This document shows, piece by piece, positions 16,534-25,552 of a stretch of DNA of 64,000 nucleotides (position 1 is its first letter; each line of letters opens with the position of its first letter). The DNA comes from Brevibacillus panacihumi W25 (GTDB lineage Bacteria; Bacillota; Bacilli; Brevibacillales; Brevibacillaceae). The notes under the pieces were generated by a model. That model saw nothing but the letters and a program-made list of their open reading frames with translations, was not told the DNA's origin and searched no databases. Where the stretch lies: the NCBI RefSeq assembly GCF_000503775.1, contig NZ_KI629785.1:1239501-1303500 (forward strand), written 5' to 3'. The translations under genes were made by a program, and so were the position numbers.

Positions 16534-17715
16534 ACAAATCCAGTTTGGCCTTCCTGGTCGTTCTTCCTCTGCTGTTCCTCGGAGGGTGCTGGTCTTCGGT
16601 TGAAATCAACGATCGAGCATTTGTCCGCATGATGGTCCTGGACAAGTCGGAAGAGGGCATCGAGCTTACTCTCTCACTCCCTCTTCCCAGTCGCTTGATA
16701 CCCGGACAATCAGGTGGTACTGGGAATCAAAACGGAAAACCATACACCTTTGTAATATAGGACGGGGCGTACAATTGGTGAAGCTTTTCGCTTGATCCAA
16801 TCCGACCTTTCCAGAAAAATTACTTTCGGTCAGACTAGCGCGGTTGTTATTGGCAGCAACCTGGCCAAGGAAGGAATACTGCCGATCCTCGAATTTATTG
16901 CCCGAGAACCGCGATTCCATATCAACTCGAACCTTTTTGTCATACAAGGAAAGGCTATTGATATAACACAGGCGCCTACCATACTGGAACGCTTCCCTAC
17001 TGAAATCCTTCTAAACTACATGAAAGAAGCGGTCATCGTCAAAACCAACACCAATGATGCTCTGATGGCCACTCACTACGGGGGAGACATGATCCTGCCC
17101 CTCCTCAAAATGGAGAGGAAGTCGATACCAAGTGAAAAAGGGCAAAATCTCTGGCTGCAAACGGCGGGAGGCGCGTTTTTTAAGCAGGGAAGGTTGGCAG
17201 GCTTGCTGGACATTCATCAAATGCGCGGTGCACTGTGGATTTTGGGCCAATTGGATACCTCCGTCATTACCGTGAAATCTGAAAAAGCCAACAGATATGT
17301 AAACTACATGGTCAAACGCTCGAACACTCGAATTAAACCGGTCTTCCATGGCGATCAGATTACAGTCGTCATTCGCACCAAAGCTACTGCCTCTCTCATT
17401 TCCAGTGATGCTGATGTGGATCCCCTAGATCCCCACGAACAGAAGCGAATGGAAAAAAAGTTGAACGCCAAAGTAAATGAGAGCATTATCCAGGCAATCG
17501 AACTGGCAAGAAAGGCTGACTCGGACGCCTACCAAATCAGCTCCCATCTGGATTGGACGCATCCGAAACTATGGAAAGAGAAAGCTCCGCAATGGAGAGA
17601 AATCTATCGCAATCAAATCAAATTTCTCCCCCAAGCTGAAATTTCGATAAAACGGGTAGGTTCCATCAAGCAGCCCGTGAGAATTCATTCTGTGGAAACG
17701 GAGGGAGACAAATGA
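16530..17715 (+). pseudogene. Spore germination lipoprotein GerC-type, interrupted by a frameshift
   Basis: TTG 16530 overlaps the gerA stop and has an AGGAGG site. The product starts with a lipoprotein signal (LAFLVVLPLLFLGGC) and GerC-like WSSVEINDRAFVRMMVLD. The frame hits TAG at 16758 after KPYTFVI. The rest of the protein continues in another frame (GRTIGEAFRLIQSDLSRKI, then to 17715, Ger(x)C C-terminal domain). Removing one base of TATAG at 16756-16760 joins the parts as TFVIRTGRTIGEAF, so a one-base insertion is the simplest explanation. If genuine, this receptor lacks its C subunit; a sequencing error is equally possible. Confidence 0.8.
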
Positions 17716-17936
17716 TCATGATTGCTCTTTTATACGGCATTATAGTGGGAGTCGAGTTCCGGTATTTGCGGCTCCATCAACGAAAACGGCGCACTTTCTA
17801 TTTTGTGATTGGAACCGCCGCAATCACATTTTTGTATTTTGAAGCCTTGTATGTGTTTCGTGATCAATATTCGATTGGGCTTTCGCTTGAAGCGATTTTC
17901 TCGCCGATAGATCAATTGATTGTGTGGAGAAGGTAA
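17712..17936 (+). CDS. Small membrane protein of the germination operon
   Basis: A 74-residue protein with two hydrophobic segments (about residues 2-18 and 29-47) separated by a basic loop (RLHQRKRR). Its ATG overlaps the gerC stop (ATGA), and a GAGGGAG site precedes it. Small D-type proteins of this kind occur in some ger operons and may modulate the receptor. I do not recognise a specific family. Confidence 0.6.
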   Translation: MIMIALLYGIIVGVEFRYLRLHQRKRRTFYFVIGTAAITFLYFEALYVFRDQYSIGLSLEAIFSPIDQLIVWRR

Positions 17937-17940
17937 AATC

Positions 17941-19062
17941 ATGGGCAATCGGACAATTAAAATTACTCAGCTGCAGATCTACATGCTGTTCACCTTGTAT
18001 CTTTTTACTACCATACTTGGATTTCGAATGAGTACATTGGTAGCAGAGGCGCGATTTTCAGCCTGGGTATCCTTGCTTTGTGGCTCCCTGATCGGATTGA
18101 TCATCACCTACTTTTGTTTTCGTCTGGCAGTGAAGCGTCCACAAGAGTTTTTTGGCTTTTACGGAAAAAGGATAGTGGGCAGCTGGCTGCACTATCCTCT
18201 CGTTCTCATCATCATTTTTTCGACCCTCTTTTCTGCTTCCTACATCCTGCGGGAAATTCAAGATTTCATCGTAGAAGTCTACCTGCCGGAAACACCTGAC
18301 TGGGCCGTTGCCCTCATATTTGGCATCTGCATCGCCTATGCAGTCCGCTCGGGCGTTCAGACGATATTCCGCTGCGCCCAAGGCATCTTTTTTTTCAGCA
18401 TTCTCAGCATGATCATCGTTCCTCTATTTGTAGCCAGTGAAATGAAGTGGGGCATGTTCCCTGCCCTGTTCAACCATTTTGACGCACCTGGGATCTGGAA
18501 TGGAACGTATCTTACGACTGCTCTCTACGGAGAAATGGGGTTTATCATTTTTCTTTTTCCGTACTTTGCAAATGGACAACGAACGATGAGAAGCATCAGT
18601 TGGGCCACCATCACCTCACTGATCATTATTTTCTCCAGCCTGATCCCTGTTCTGTTCATTTTCGGCCCGTACGTAAGCGGCAATCTCAACTACCCCGAGC
18701 TGGAGCTTATTCGCTTTATCCGTGCCGGAGCTTTCCTGGAGAACCTGGATCCTGTGTTATTGGCGGTCTGGCTGACCAGCGTTTTTATTAAAATCAGCAT
18801 GCTTACCTATATAGCGGTCATCTTGCTCGTGAACACCTTTTCATTGACAGATCATAAACCCTTTTCCTTTTCTGTAACGGCCGTTATGATTGGTCAGGCG
18901 TTGTATATGGTCAGATCACACACGGAGCTTTCCTATATTTTGTTGCACGGCGGCTCCTCTTTTCTGCTATTTGCCCAGGCAATTCCGATCTTCTATTTAT
19001 TGGTAGACGCGTTCCGAACGAGATGGGGAACGAGGTACGAGAAACTTTCCCAGAAGAATTGA
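17941..19062 (+). CDS. Spore germination receptor B subunit (GerB/GerKB, spore permease family)
   Basis: A 373-residue protein with about ten membrane segments, of the amino-acid-permease-like spore permease family: KITQLQIYMLFTLYLFTTILGF at the N-terminus, then FIVEVYLPETPDWAV and GEMGFIIFLFPYF. In characterised receptors the B subunit binds the germinant. ATG 17941 has an AGAAGG site and lies 4 bp after the small membrane gene. The order A-C-small-B is one operon. The nutrient recognised cannot be inferred. Confidence 0.88.
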   Translation: MGNRTIKITQLQIYMLFTLYLFTTILGFRMSTLVAEARFSAWVSLLCGSLIGLIITYFCFRLAVKRPQEFFGFYGKRIVGSWLHYPLVLIIIFSTLFSASYILREIQDFIVEVYLPETPDWAVALIFGICIAYAVRSGVQTIFRCAQGIFFFSILSMIIVPLFVASEMKWGMFPALFNHFDAPGIWNGTYLTTALYGEMGFIIFLFPYFANGQRTMRSISWATITSLIIIFSSLIPVLFIFGPYVSGNLNYPELELIRFIRAGAFLENLDPVLLAVWLTSVFIKISMLTYIAVILLVNTFSLTDHKPFSFSVTAVMIGQALYMVRSHTELSYILLHGGSSFLLFAQAIPIFYLLVDAFRTRWGTRYEKLSQKN

Positions 19063-19068
19063 CAAGGC

Positions 19069-19101
19069 ATTGTCGACAATTGCCGCTATTCTTTCTATAA
19101 T
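19069..19101 (+). promoter_or_regulatory. Sigma-A promoter with palindrome over the -35, upstream of the tagO-like gene
   Basis: TCGACA (19073-19078), 17-bp spacer, TATAAT (19096-19101). The perfect 12-bp palindrome ATTGTCGACAAT (19069-19080) covers the -35 and could be an operator. Confidence 0.55.
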
Positions 19102-19139
19102 GGTGGGGATTGAGAAAAACCGTTCTCAGGTTGTAGGAG

Positions 19140-20108
19140 ATGATTCCGATTTCGTACGCACTTTCCTTTTTGTTATCGTTTAGTATCGTGATGATCCTGA
19201 TCCCTCCCTTGCGCAAATTGGCTTTCAAGCTTGATTTTGTGGACAAGCCCAGAAAGGACGTCGAACGTAAAATACACCGCGAGCCGATACCGCTGACTGC
19301 CAGCTATGCGATTTTCGTCGGCTTCGCTGCTTCTTTCCTGCTGTTTTCCAAAGAGTCCGCCATTCAGACGATTGCCGTCCTTTGCGGCTCGGTGCTGCTT
19401 TTGGTTATCGGCACCATCGACGACTGGTACAAGACACAGGGGAAGGACTTTTCCGCCCTTCCGAAGCTGATTGTACAGGTGTCTGCCGCAGTCATCGTCT
19501 ATCTTTCGGGGATCACCTTTTCCGGCTTTTACAATCCGTTGAGCGGCGAGTACATTCTGCTCCCTGTCTGGCTGCAATTCATCCTGACAATCCTCTGGAT
19601 TTTCGGGGTGACGACCGTAATCAACTTTTCGGACGGGATGGACGGGCTGGCTGGCGGGTTGACGGCGATTTCTGCCGGAACGCTGTTTGTCGTCGCCCTG
19701 GCAAAAGGGCAAAGCACGTCAGCTGTAATGGCGATCAGCCTGATCGGCGTGTCTATTGCCTATCTGCGCTACAACAAGCCGCCGGCGAAAATTTTCATGG
19801 GCGATGCAGGGGCGACATTTCTTGGCTTTATCCTGGCCGTGATAGCGCTGGATGGGGCCTTCAAGCAAGCGACTGTCCTCTCTCTGTTCATTCCGATTCT
19901 GGCTCTCGGCGTCCCGATTTTTGACAATCTGTTCGTCGTGACCAAGCGACTGCTGCAAGGAAAGCCGATCTACCAGGCGGATGCCACACAGGTTCATTAC
20001 CGCTTGCTGAAGTCCGGGTTAAATCCCAAGCAGGTCGTCGCCTTTCTTTGTTTGATCAGCGTCTGTTTCAGCTTGACTTCGATTATTTTGCTCCTCTTGG
20101 GAGTATGA
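19140..20108 (+). CDS. tagO: Undecaprenyl-phosphate sugar-1-phosphate transferase (TagO/WecA/MraY family)
   Basis: A 322-residue membrane enzyme with about ten hydrophobic segments and family motifs: the N-terminal DFVDKPRKDVERKIHREPIP, the GTIDDWYKTQG Mg2+ loop, NFSDGMDGLAGG, and KIFMGDAGATFLGF. Members transfer GlcNAc-1-phosphate (TagO/WecA) or another sugar phosphate to undecaprenyl phosphate to start teichoic acid or other glycopolymers. The gene stands alone, so the polymer is not known; the symbol is by family resemblance. The ATG directly abuts GGAG, so the start may be imperfectly placed. Confidence 0.8.
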   Translation: MIPISYALSFLLSFSIVMILIPPLRKLAFKLDFVDKPRKDVERKIHREPIPLTASYAIFVGFAASFLLFSKESAIQTIAVLCGSVLLLVIGTIDDWYKTQGKDFSALPKLIVQVSAAVIVYLSGITFSGFYNPLSGEYILLPVWLQFILTILWIFGVTTVINFSDGMDGLAGGLTAISAGTLFVVALAKGQSTSAVMAISLIGVSIAYLRYNKPPAKIFMGDAGATFLGFILAVIALDGAFKQATVLSLFIPILALGVPIFDNLFVVTKRLLQGKPIYQADATQVHYRLLKSGLNPKQVVAFLCLISVCFSLTSIILLLLGV

Positions 20109-20112
20109 CGAG

Positions 20113-20160
20113 CACAAAAAAATGCCGCATGGGACCATCTCCCAGCGGCATTTTTTCATT
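20113..20160. terminator. Bidirectional terminator
   Basis: AAAAAATGCCGC and GCGGCATTTTTT flank an inner GGGA/TCCC stem. It serves the tagO-like gene and the convergent exonuclease gene. Confidence 0.9.
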
Positions 20161-20169
20161 TCCGACAGA

Positions 20170-20895
20170 TTACGACTGCTCGATCAGGGCAGCCGCTTCG
20201 GCAGCAGCCTGCTCCACTTTTTTGCGATGCTGCAAGCAAGAGATGCACTTTTTGCTCTTGCGTCCGAATGCCGTGTAGTATTTGGACTTTTTGCAGGAGC
20301 GGCAGGTCATGTACAGCGAGCTGGACATCGCGTAATTTTCTTCCGGCGTATTCTTCACCAGAGGAATGATCTTGTTGTATTTGACGAGCAGATGGGCCGT
20401 GTGGATCGAGTCCACCAGTGCCGAATGAAGCCTTCCTTCCTGCACGATCCCCGCTTGGTCGATGGCGTCTTTTAAGCCCATTTGCTTGCGTTGGGCAAGC
20501 TGCATGCTGATGGGGGGCTGGATGTCATTGTAATTTTTCAACCAGGAGAAAGGCAGTCCGAATCGCGCGCAATGTTCGATCATCAAGCGTTTATCGTCTT
20601 TTCCCCAGGTACATAGATAGTAGTCCTCATCATGCCCAATCCACGCGAGAAAGTCGGCAAAGGCTTTGGGAAACGGGATAAAATCGGGCAGATTATCCTT
20701 GTCCAATCCGATGAAATCACAAGTCCGCTCGGATATGCGGCGTTCGATGGCAGGAAAGGTGTAGCGTTGAAAGGTGTCTACTTCGACTCCGTCCTTGCCC
20801 GGTACGACCTTGGCGGCACCGATCTCGATGATTTCGGGGATTTTATTTTTCTGAAAGGTTAAGGTCGTTTCCAGATCAAATACGATGATTTGCAT
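20170..20895 (-). CDS. DnaQ-fold 3'-5' exonuclease, KapD-like, with C-terminal zinc ribbon
   Basis: A 241-residue protein. The DEDD-type exonuclease domain has VFDLETTL (Asp6, Glu8), the central ICEDYYLCTWGKDD-like region around the second Asp, and HSALVDSIHTA with the final His and Asp. This resembles KapD, described as an inhibitor of the KinA route to sporulation. After about residue 195 a CRSCKK...CISCLQ four-Cys ribbon and an Ala/Glu-rich tail are added; typical KapD is near 205 residues and I do not recall a ribbon in it. The ribbon suggests nucleic acid or protein binding. Nuclease substrate unknown. Confidence 0.8.
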   Translation of the reverse strand: MQIIVFDLETTLTFQKNKIPEIIEIGAAKVVPGKDGVEVDTFQRYTFPAIERRISERTCDFIGLDKDNLPDFIPFPKAFADFLAWIGHDEDYYLCTWGKDDKRLMIEHCARFGLPFSWLKNYNDIQPPISMQLAQRKQMGLKDAIDQAGIVQEGRLHSALVDSIHTAHLLVKYNKIIPLVKNTPEENYAMSSSLYMTCRSCKKSKYYTAFGRKSKKCISCLQHRKKVEQAAAEAAALIEQS

Positions 20896-20972
20896 GGGGA
20901 ATCACATCCTGAGCGTAATACTTCTATTATGACGGCAGACGGGGATAAAAATCAAAAAATGTTCTACATTCT

Positions 20973-21806
20973 TTATTTGCTATTGCGGTCTTGGCTCGGG
21001 CTGACCCCCAGTTGTTTTTTAAATGCGCGCTCAAACGTACCCAAGCTGCCATACCCCGTCTCGAAGGCAATTTGTGTGATGTCCAAGTCCGTCTTCTGAA
21101 GCAGATGAAGCGCTTTTTGTATCCGAATCTGTGCTAGATACTGGGCTGGTGTTTGGCCTACCTGGTCACGGAAAAGACGGATCAAGTGATACTTGCTGAG
21201 TTCAGCCGTTTGTGCCAGCAAATCCAGGTGAATATCCTCGGACGAGTGTTCCTGGAGATATTCCATGACCCTGCGAAGGGCTGGATGTCGTACCAGCGCA
21301 GTCTTTTCATGCAGCGGATGGGCATGTGACCCATTCTGGAGGGAAAGAAGAAGAAGGGCAAGCTCCTGCTCCGTCTCTTGCATGTCCAACTGATTCCATG
21401 ATTGTGACATGGTTTGCAAAACTGCATATTCGGCCAAACGGCGAAAGTGACTTGTCGCGCCATGGGCCCAGGGAGCAAACTCAATGGAGGAAACGGGCTT
21501 CCCCAACCGGTCTGCCTGCACATTTCGCAAAAAGGATTCCTTGAAAAAGATTAGCATCATACGGGCGGGATCATCCCCGGCGTAGTGCCGATGCTGATAT
21601 CCAGGTGAAAGCACTAAACGCTCATTTACGGTGAGCTCTCGGATTTCCCCGTTACATTCCATCCGGGTAGACCCATGTATCGGAATGCTCATCTGGTAAT
21701 ACCCTTGATGTTCATGCAAATCATCCGCTGAGCGGGCCGCCACTTGATAAATTGTGATGGCACACTGTTCTCCTTCAACCGTAAGCATTTTGGAAATATT
21801 ACCCAT
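20973..21806 (-). CDS. AraC-family transcriptional regulator
   Basis: A 277-residue regulator: an N-terminal cupin-type sensor domain (DDLHEHQGYYQMSIPIHGSTRM) and two C-terminal helix-turn-helix motifs, DLLAQTAELSKYHLIRLFRDQVGQTPAQYL and DITQIAFETGYGSLGTFERAFKKQLG, between about residues 190 and 270. ATG 21806 has AAAGGAG at the right spacing, against the longer frame from 21830. It is divergent from an MFS exporter gene and an 11-bp direct repeat lies between them, so control of the exporter is likely. Confidence 0.85.
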   Translation of the reverse strand: MGNISKMLTVEGEQCAITIYQVAARSADDLHEHQGYYQMSIPIHGSTRMECNGEIRELTVNERLVLSPGYQHRHYAGDDPARMMLIFFKESFLRNVQADRLGKPVSSIEFAPWAHGATSHFRRLAEYAVLQTMSQSWNQLDMQETEQELALLLLSLQNGSHAHPLHEKTALVRHPALRRVMEYLQEHSSEDIHLDLLAQTAELSKYHLIRLFRDQVGQTPAQYLAQIRIQKALHLLQKTDLDITQIAFETGYGSLGTFERAFKKQLGVSPSQDRNSK

Positions 21807-21836
21807 TTTCAACTCCTTTCTTCGGTGCACGCTCGA

Positions 21837-21870
21837 ACCGCAATTATTGCCTCACTACCACCGCAATTAT
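21837..21870. repeat. Direct repeat ACCGCAATTAT x2 between the AraC-type and MFS genes
   Basis: The 11-mer ACCGCAATTAT occurs at 21837-21847 and 21860-21870, 23 bp start to start, about two helical turns. Tandem half-sites with this spacing are typical of AraC-family operators. Confidence 0.55.
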
Positions 21871-21937
21871 CGGCAAGACTTTGCCGTCTTTGGCCGCGAT
21901 AATAGGATCATCTTCTTATGCAGGAGTGCATCAGTCT

Positions 21938-23218
21938 ATGAAATGGTCCTTGCTTCGCAACCGCAATTTCGTCCTGTTTTTGGTGCGTGAATCCTTTTCT
22001 CTGTCCGGCACGATTTTTCTCAACATTTCCCTTGCCTTATACTCCCTCGCCTTAACAGGTTCTGCCACATTGTTTGCATCAATCCTGTCCTTGGGCATCA
22101 TTCCGCATCTGGTCCTCGGACCGCTGGCAGGCGTAGTCGTCGATCGGATGAATAAACGGACATTGATCCTCTTGCTGGAGTCGGGCAAAGGGATATGCTT
22201 GTTTTCATTTTTTTTATTTTCCCAGATGGCTCCCGTCGAATCGGGATGGATTTACTTCTGCGTATTGTTTTTTGCAACCTGCGATGTATTTGCCTCTCCC
22301 GCGTATGTGACCATACTGCCTACCATTGTCAATGCAGACGAACTAAGCGATGCCAACGCTCTCGATACGACCGTCGTGGAGACGGTCCGCGTGCTCGCTC
22401 CATTCCTGGGAACCGTTGTCTACAGCTATTATGGACTTAGCACAGTCTTTCTCGTGCATGCTGTACTCTGTACGGTCTCTGCCCTCGTCACATCCCGCAT
22501 GGCGATCGCTATTCCCCCTAAAACCGGGGTGTCTTCCACTATCCTACAGGATATGAAAATGGGCTTCCAGTTCTTCACAAAGGATAGGCGCATCCTGTCG
22601 CTTGTCGCCAACGGAGTGTTGACCCATCTTTTTCTCTTTCCGTTTGTCCTATTGGGGTTCCCGTTCTTGATCAAACAAGTCTTCAACGGCAGCGATCTTG
22701 ATTTTGGCATGGTAGAGAGCCTGCAGACGGCGGGCTCCCTGTGCTCTATTGCAGGCGTTGTTTTTCTACAGAAACGGTATCGGCTTTCTATCAATATCGG
22801 AATCGGCATCATCGGCATGCTGGTATTTGTTTTCCCGTTGCTGCTATTGGCGGACTCCGGCTTTTCTTCCTTCCTCATGCAACATCCGACTCTGATGGTT
22901 CTGTATTTCGGTACCGTAAGCTTTCTACTGTTTTTTGCCTTTGGCACATACGGTGTCTTTTTTCGAACCTTCTATCAACAGACGATCGGGGTGGCCATGC
23001 TTGGACGCTTTGTCTCTGTCATGGGCATGCTGTTTGCGATGGGTCGTTTTGCCGGATTCCACTTATATGGCAGAATCTTCGATGCCTCCCCGCTTCTGCA
23101 CGCCATTCTGCTTTTAGGAATGGGCATGATTCTGAAGCTGCTCATGCACATCCCCTTTCTGGTTGATGAAAAAAAGCGGAGGCAATGCGACAAAGCAGAA
23201 AACAGCCGCTCCCTCTGA
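21938..23218 (+). CDS. MFS exporter (DHA3-like)
   Basis: A 426-residue protein with 12 hydrophobic segments of the major facilitator superfamily. The start MKWSLLRNRNFVLFLVRESFSLSG and the loop GPLAGVVVDRMNKRTLILLLESGKG after the second segment match drug:H+ antiporters of the DHA3/EntS type. I prefer ATG 21938 over 21881: the shorter form starts just before the first membrane segment, and GCAGGAG lies upstream. Regulation by the divergent AraC-type protein is likely. The exported compound is unknown. Confidence 0.75.
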   Translation: MKWSLLRNRNFVLFLVRESFSLSGTIFLNISLALYSLALTGSATLFASILSLGIIPHLVLGPLAGVVVDRMNKRTLILLLESGKGICLFSFFLFSQMAPVESGWIYFCVLFFATCDVFASPAYVTILPTIVNADELSDANALDTTVVETVRVLAPFLGTVVYSYYGLSTVFLVHAVLCTVSALVTSRMAIAIPPKTGVSSTILQDMKMGFQFFTKDRRILSLVANGVLTHLFLFPFVLLGFPFLIKQVFNGSDLDFGMVESLQTAGSLCSIAGVVFLQKRYRLSINIGIGIIGMLVFVFPLLLLADSGFSSFLMQHPTLMVLYFGTVSFLLFFAFGTYGVFFRTFYQQTIGVAMLGRFVSVMGMLFAMGRFAGFHLYGRIFDASPLLHAILLLGMGMILKLLMHIPFLVDEKKRRQCDKAENSRSL

Positions 23219-23249
23219 GCATGGGCGCGGCTGTTAGAAGCTGCATCAG

Positions 23250-24659
23250 TCATTCGGCTTTGGTCAATTGGCGCAAGGAATAGCTCATTCGTTCTACTTT
23301 TCCTTCTGCTGAACGGAAGAAATCGATCCAGACGGTGGATCGGCCGCGCCGGAAGACAAAGCTGTCAGCTCCGACCGGGATCAGCGGATAGGCCTGACCG
23401 TCCGCTTCCAGGTACAGCTCATTTTCTTTGCTCACAATCTCGGCCTTCATCCATTCTTGCGATTTGTACAGGCCGACATACTCCCTTAGTCTCTCACCTG
23501 GCAATTCTATTTTCTCAATCGGGTAGATGAGAGCATCTGCAGATCTGTTCGAGATCGTGTTCAAGATGCCCAGCACCAGATCGCGTACAGGTACACCGTC
23601 CACATTGCACAGCACGACGCCGCTTAGACCCGTCTGCGGCTGGACAAACACATGCGAACTGATTCCTTTCAGCGAGCCGCCATGCTCGATCAATGCTCCT
23701 CCGGGAAAAGCGGGCGAGACCATCAGTCCGTAACCATAGGAGCGGTATCCGTCACATCTGGCATGGGGTGTCGTCATCTGATGAATGCTTTCACGGGACA
23801 ACACACCGGATGCTGGAGCCTCGCCGCCCGTACGGAACAATTCCAGATAGGTCAGGAGATCTCGTGCCGTAGACTTCAGAAAGCCACATGCGCGCATCGC
23901 CGGAGCATCATGCCAGAGCGGAGCCGCGATCACCTGTTCATTGCCATCTATTTTCTTTCGGGTATACAAGGTGGCGACATCCTCGGAATCTGCCAAATCC
24001 TCCACCGCAAATACCGTTCTCGTCATGCCCAGCGGCCCCAGAATATGCTCCGACAGGTACTGCTCGTAGCTCATATTGCTGACACGCTCGATAATGGCTC
24101 CGAGCAGACCGTAGCCATCGTTGTTGTAGCTAAAAGCTGTGCCGGGCGCTCCCAAAGCCGTACCCTTCCACTTGGCGATTGCTTCCAACACCTCTGCGTA
24201 TGTATCGAGGTAGGGAACTGTCTTGAGCTCCTCTTCTGCCTCTGTCCCCAAAATCGCCGGATCTTGCTCCAGACTGCGCTTCATCGCGCCGTCCAGATAG
24301 GGCAAGGGAGGCATGCCCGGCGTATGCGCCATGAACTGCTCAATTGTAATGGCGTTTGTCATCTCGTCATCCAAAAAGCGAAACTCTGGCAAGTAGCGTA
24401 TCACCGGATCGGTGACGGACAGCTTGCCTGCCTCTTGCAGCTGCATGATCGCTGCACAGGTGAAAGATTTGGTCACCGAAGCTATTCCGAAAACGGTATC
24501 CATCGAAAGCGGCAGTTGCTGCTCCTGATCGCGGACGCCGAAGCTTTCCTGGTAGATCCATTCCCCATCGCGGGCTACTGCGATGACCGCACCGGGAACC
24601 TCGGATTCTTCCAGCAGTTTTTTGGCAAAATCCTCAAATGCTTCTGTCCATTGCTGCAT
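23250..24659 (-). CDS. Serine hydrolase of the beta-lactamase/PBP4* class C family, leaderless
   Basis: A 469-residue enzyme with the class C/esterase motifs: nucleophile Ser61 and Lys64 in SVTKSF, the FSYNNDGYGLLG Tyr motif near residue 175, and the third motif HGG (LIEHGGSLKG) near 335. A C-terminal domain of about 100 residues follows, as in PBP4*-type peptidases and EstB-like esterases. There is no signal peptide, so it should be cytoplasmic, which argues against cell-wall work and antibiotic hydrolysis. It begins 2 bp after the stop of the class A-type gene and is probably cotranscribed with it. D-amino-acid peptide or ester hydrolysis is plausible. Confidence 0.8.
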   Translation of the reverse strand: MQQWTEAFEDFAKKLLEESEVPGAVIAVARDGEWIYQESFGVRDQEQQLPLSMDTVFGIASVTKSFTCAAIMQLQEAGKLSVTDPVIRYLPEFRFLDDEMTNAITIEQFMAHTPGMPPLPYLDGAMKRSLEQDPAILGTEAEEELKTVPYLDTYAEVLEAIAKWKGTALGAPGTAFSYNNDGYGLLGAIIERVSNMSYEQYLSEHILGPLGMTRTVFAVEDLADSEDVATLYTRKKIDGNEQVIAAPLWHDAPAMRACGFLKSTARDLLTYLELFRTGGEAPASGVLSRESIHQMTTPHARCDGYRSYGYGLMVSPAFPGGALIEHGGSLKGISSHVFVQPQTGLSGVVLCNVDGVPVRDLVLGILNTISNRSADALIYPIEKIELPGERLREYVGLYKSQEWMKAEIVSKENELYLEADGQAYPLIPVGADSFVFRRGRSTVWIDFFRSAEGKVERMSYSLRQLTKAE

Positions 24660-24661
24660 GA

Positions 24662-25552
24662 TTACACCCCTCCCATGGCCAATTCATAGACGGCTCTCGC
24701 CACCTTTGCTATCGTACGCTCTGCCTCCTGCTTTTCTTCCACTTTTCGCGACAGGACCGAAATGGCTATCTGGCCTTTTCCCTCTGGCAGATAGATGATT
24801 CCTGCGTCATTCACAACCCCATTCACGGTGCCTGTCTTATGCGCGACCCTGGTTCCCGGAGGGAGGAGAAGCGGCAGGCGGCTATTGTATTGCTGCCGGC
24901 GCAGGATGTCCAGGATCAGATCGCAGGAGGCTGCGCTCAAAATCTCTTTTTTTGCCACCATCGACAGCAGACGGTTCAAATCGGCTGGGGTCGCGACGTT
25001 GTTTTCTGTCGTCGGTGCCCCGACATCGAACAGCAGTTGATAATCTCCCGTCTCTTCACGCCGCTCATATTCCGCGAAGCCGGCAGGCGAAGGCGACGGA
25101 TCCTCCATCCCCACACAGCGATTCAACAGCTGCCAGCAGGTTTGCGGAAGATAGATGCTTTCCAGCCCCAATTCGCGCATATGCTTCTCGATGTTCCCGA
25201 GTCCGACAAGGTTGATCACCATATCCGTCGCGTAGTTATCGCTGACGATGGTCATCAGCATCGCCAGGTCCTTTACGGTCAGCTCTGCGCCGGAATCCAG
25301 CTCCTGCAAAACACCGGAACCCGGCACCCGCTCTTCGTATCGCAAGGGAATGCGCTGATCCAGCCTGATTTTCCCCGCTTCCACATCACGCATCAATGTC
25401 ACAATTATCGGAATCTTAAAGACGCTGGCCATCTGAAATAGCTGATCAGCCTGGTGTCCCACTGTCATCCCGCTCTCCAGGTGGGTAACGGCCACCCCGA
25501 ACTCTCCTTTTGCTTCCTGCAAAACCTCATCAATTGCCTGCTGCCAACTCAT
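24662..25552 (-). CDS. Class A beta-lactamase-fold serine hydrolase, leaderless, lacking the usual omega-loop Glu motif
   Basis: A 296-residue protein with Ser43/Lys46 in MASVFKIPI, SDN at 104-106 (IVSDNYATD) and KTG in AHKTGTVNGVVNDAG near 240, so a class A beta-lactamase fold. The usual ExxLN omega-loop motif that carries the deacylation Glu is not visible where expected; MEDPSPSPAGF stands there. There is no export signal. Both points argue against a functional beta-lactamase and for an intracellular esterase or peptidase. GGAGG precedes ATG 25552. It is the first gene of a two-gene unit with the class C-type hydrolase. Confidence 0.75.
   Translation of the reverse strand: MSWQQAIDEVLQEAKGEFGVAVTHLESGMTVGHQADQLFQMASVFKIPIIVTLMRDVEAGKIRLDQRIPLRYEERVPGSGVLQELDSGAELTVKDLAMLMTIVSDNYATDMVINLVGLGNIEKHMRELGLESIYLPQTCWQLLNRCVGMEDPSPSPAGFAEYERREETGDYQLLFDVGAPTTENNVATPADLNRLLSMVAKKEILSAASCDLILDILRRQQYNSRLPLLLPPGTRVAHKTGTVNGVVNDAGIIYLPEGKGQIAISVLSRKVEEKQEAERTIAKVARAVYELAMGGV

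Noticed and set aside
23250-25552. A beta-lactamase resistance locus
   Set aside because: Both proteins lack signal peptides, and the class A-type one lacks the usual deacylation motif, so antibiotic resistance is not supported.
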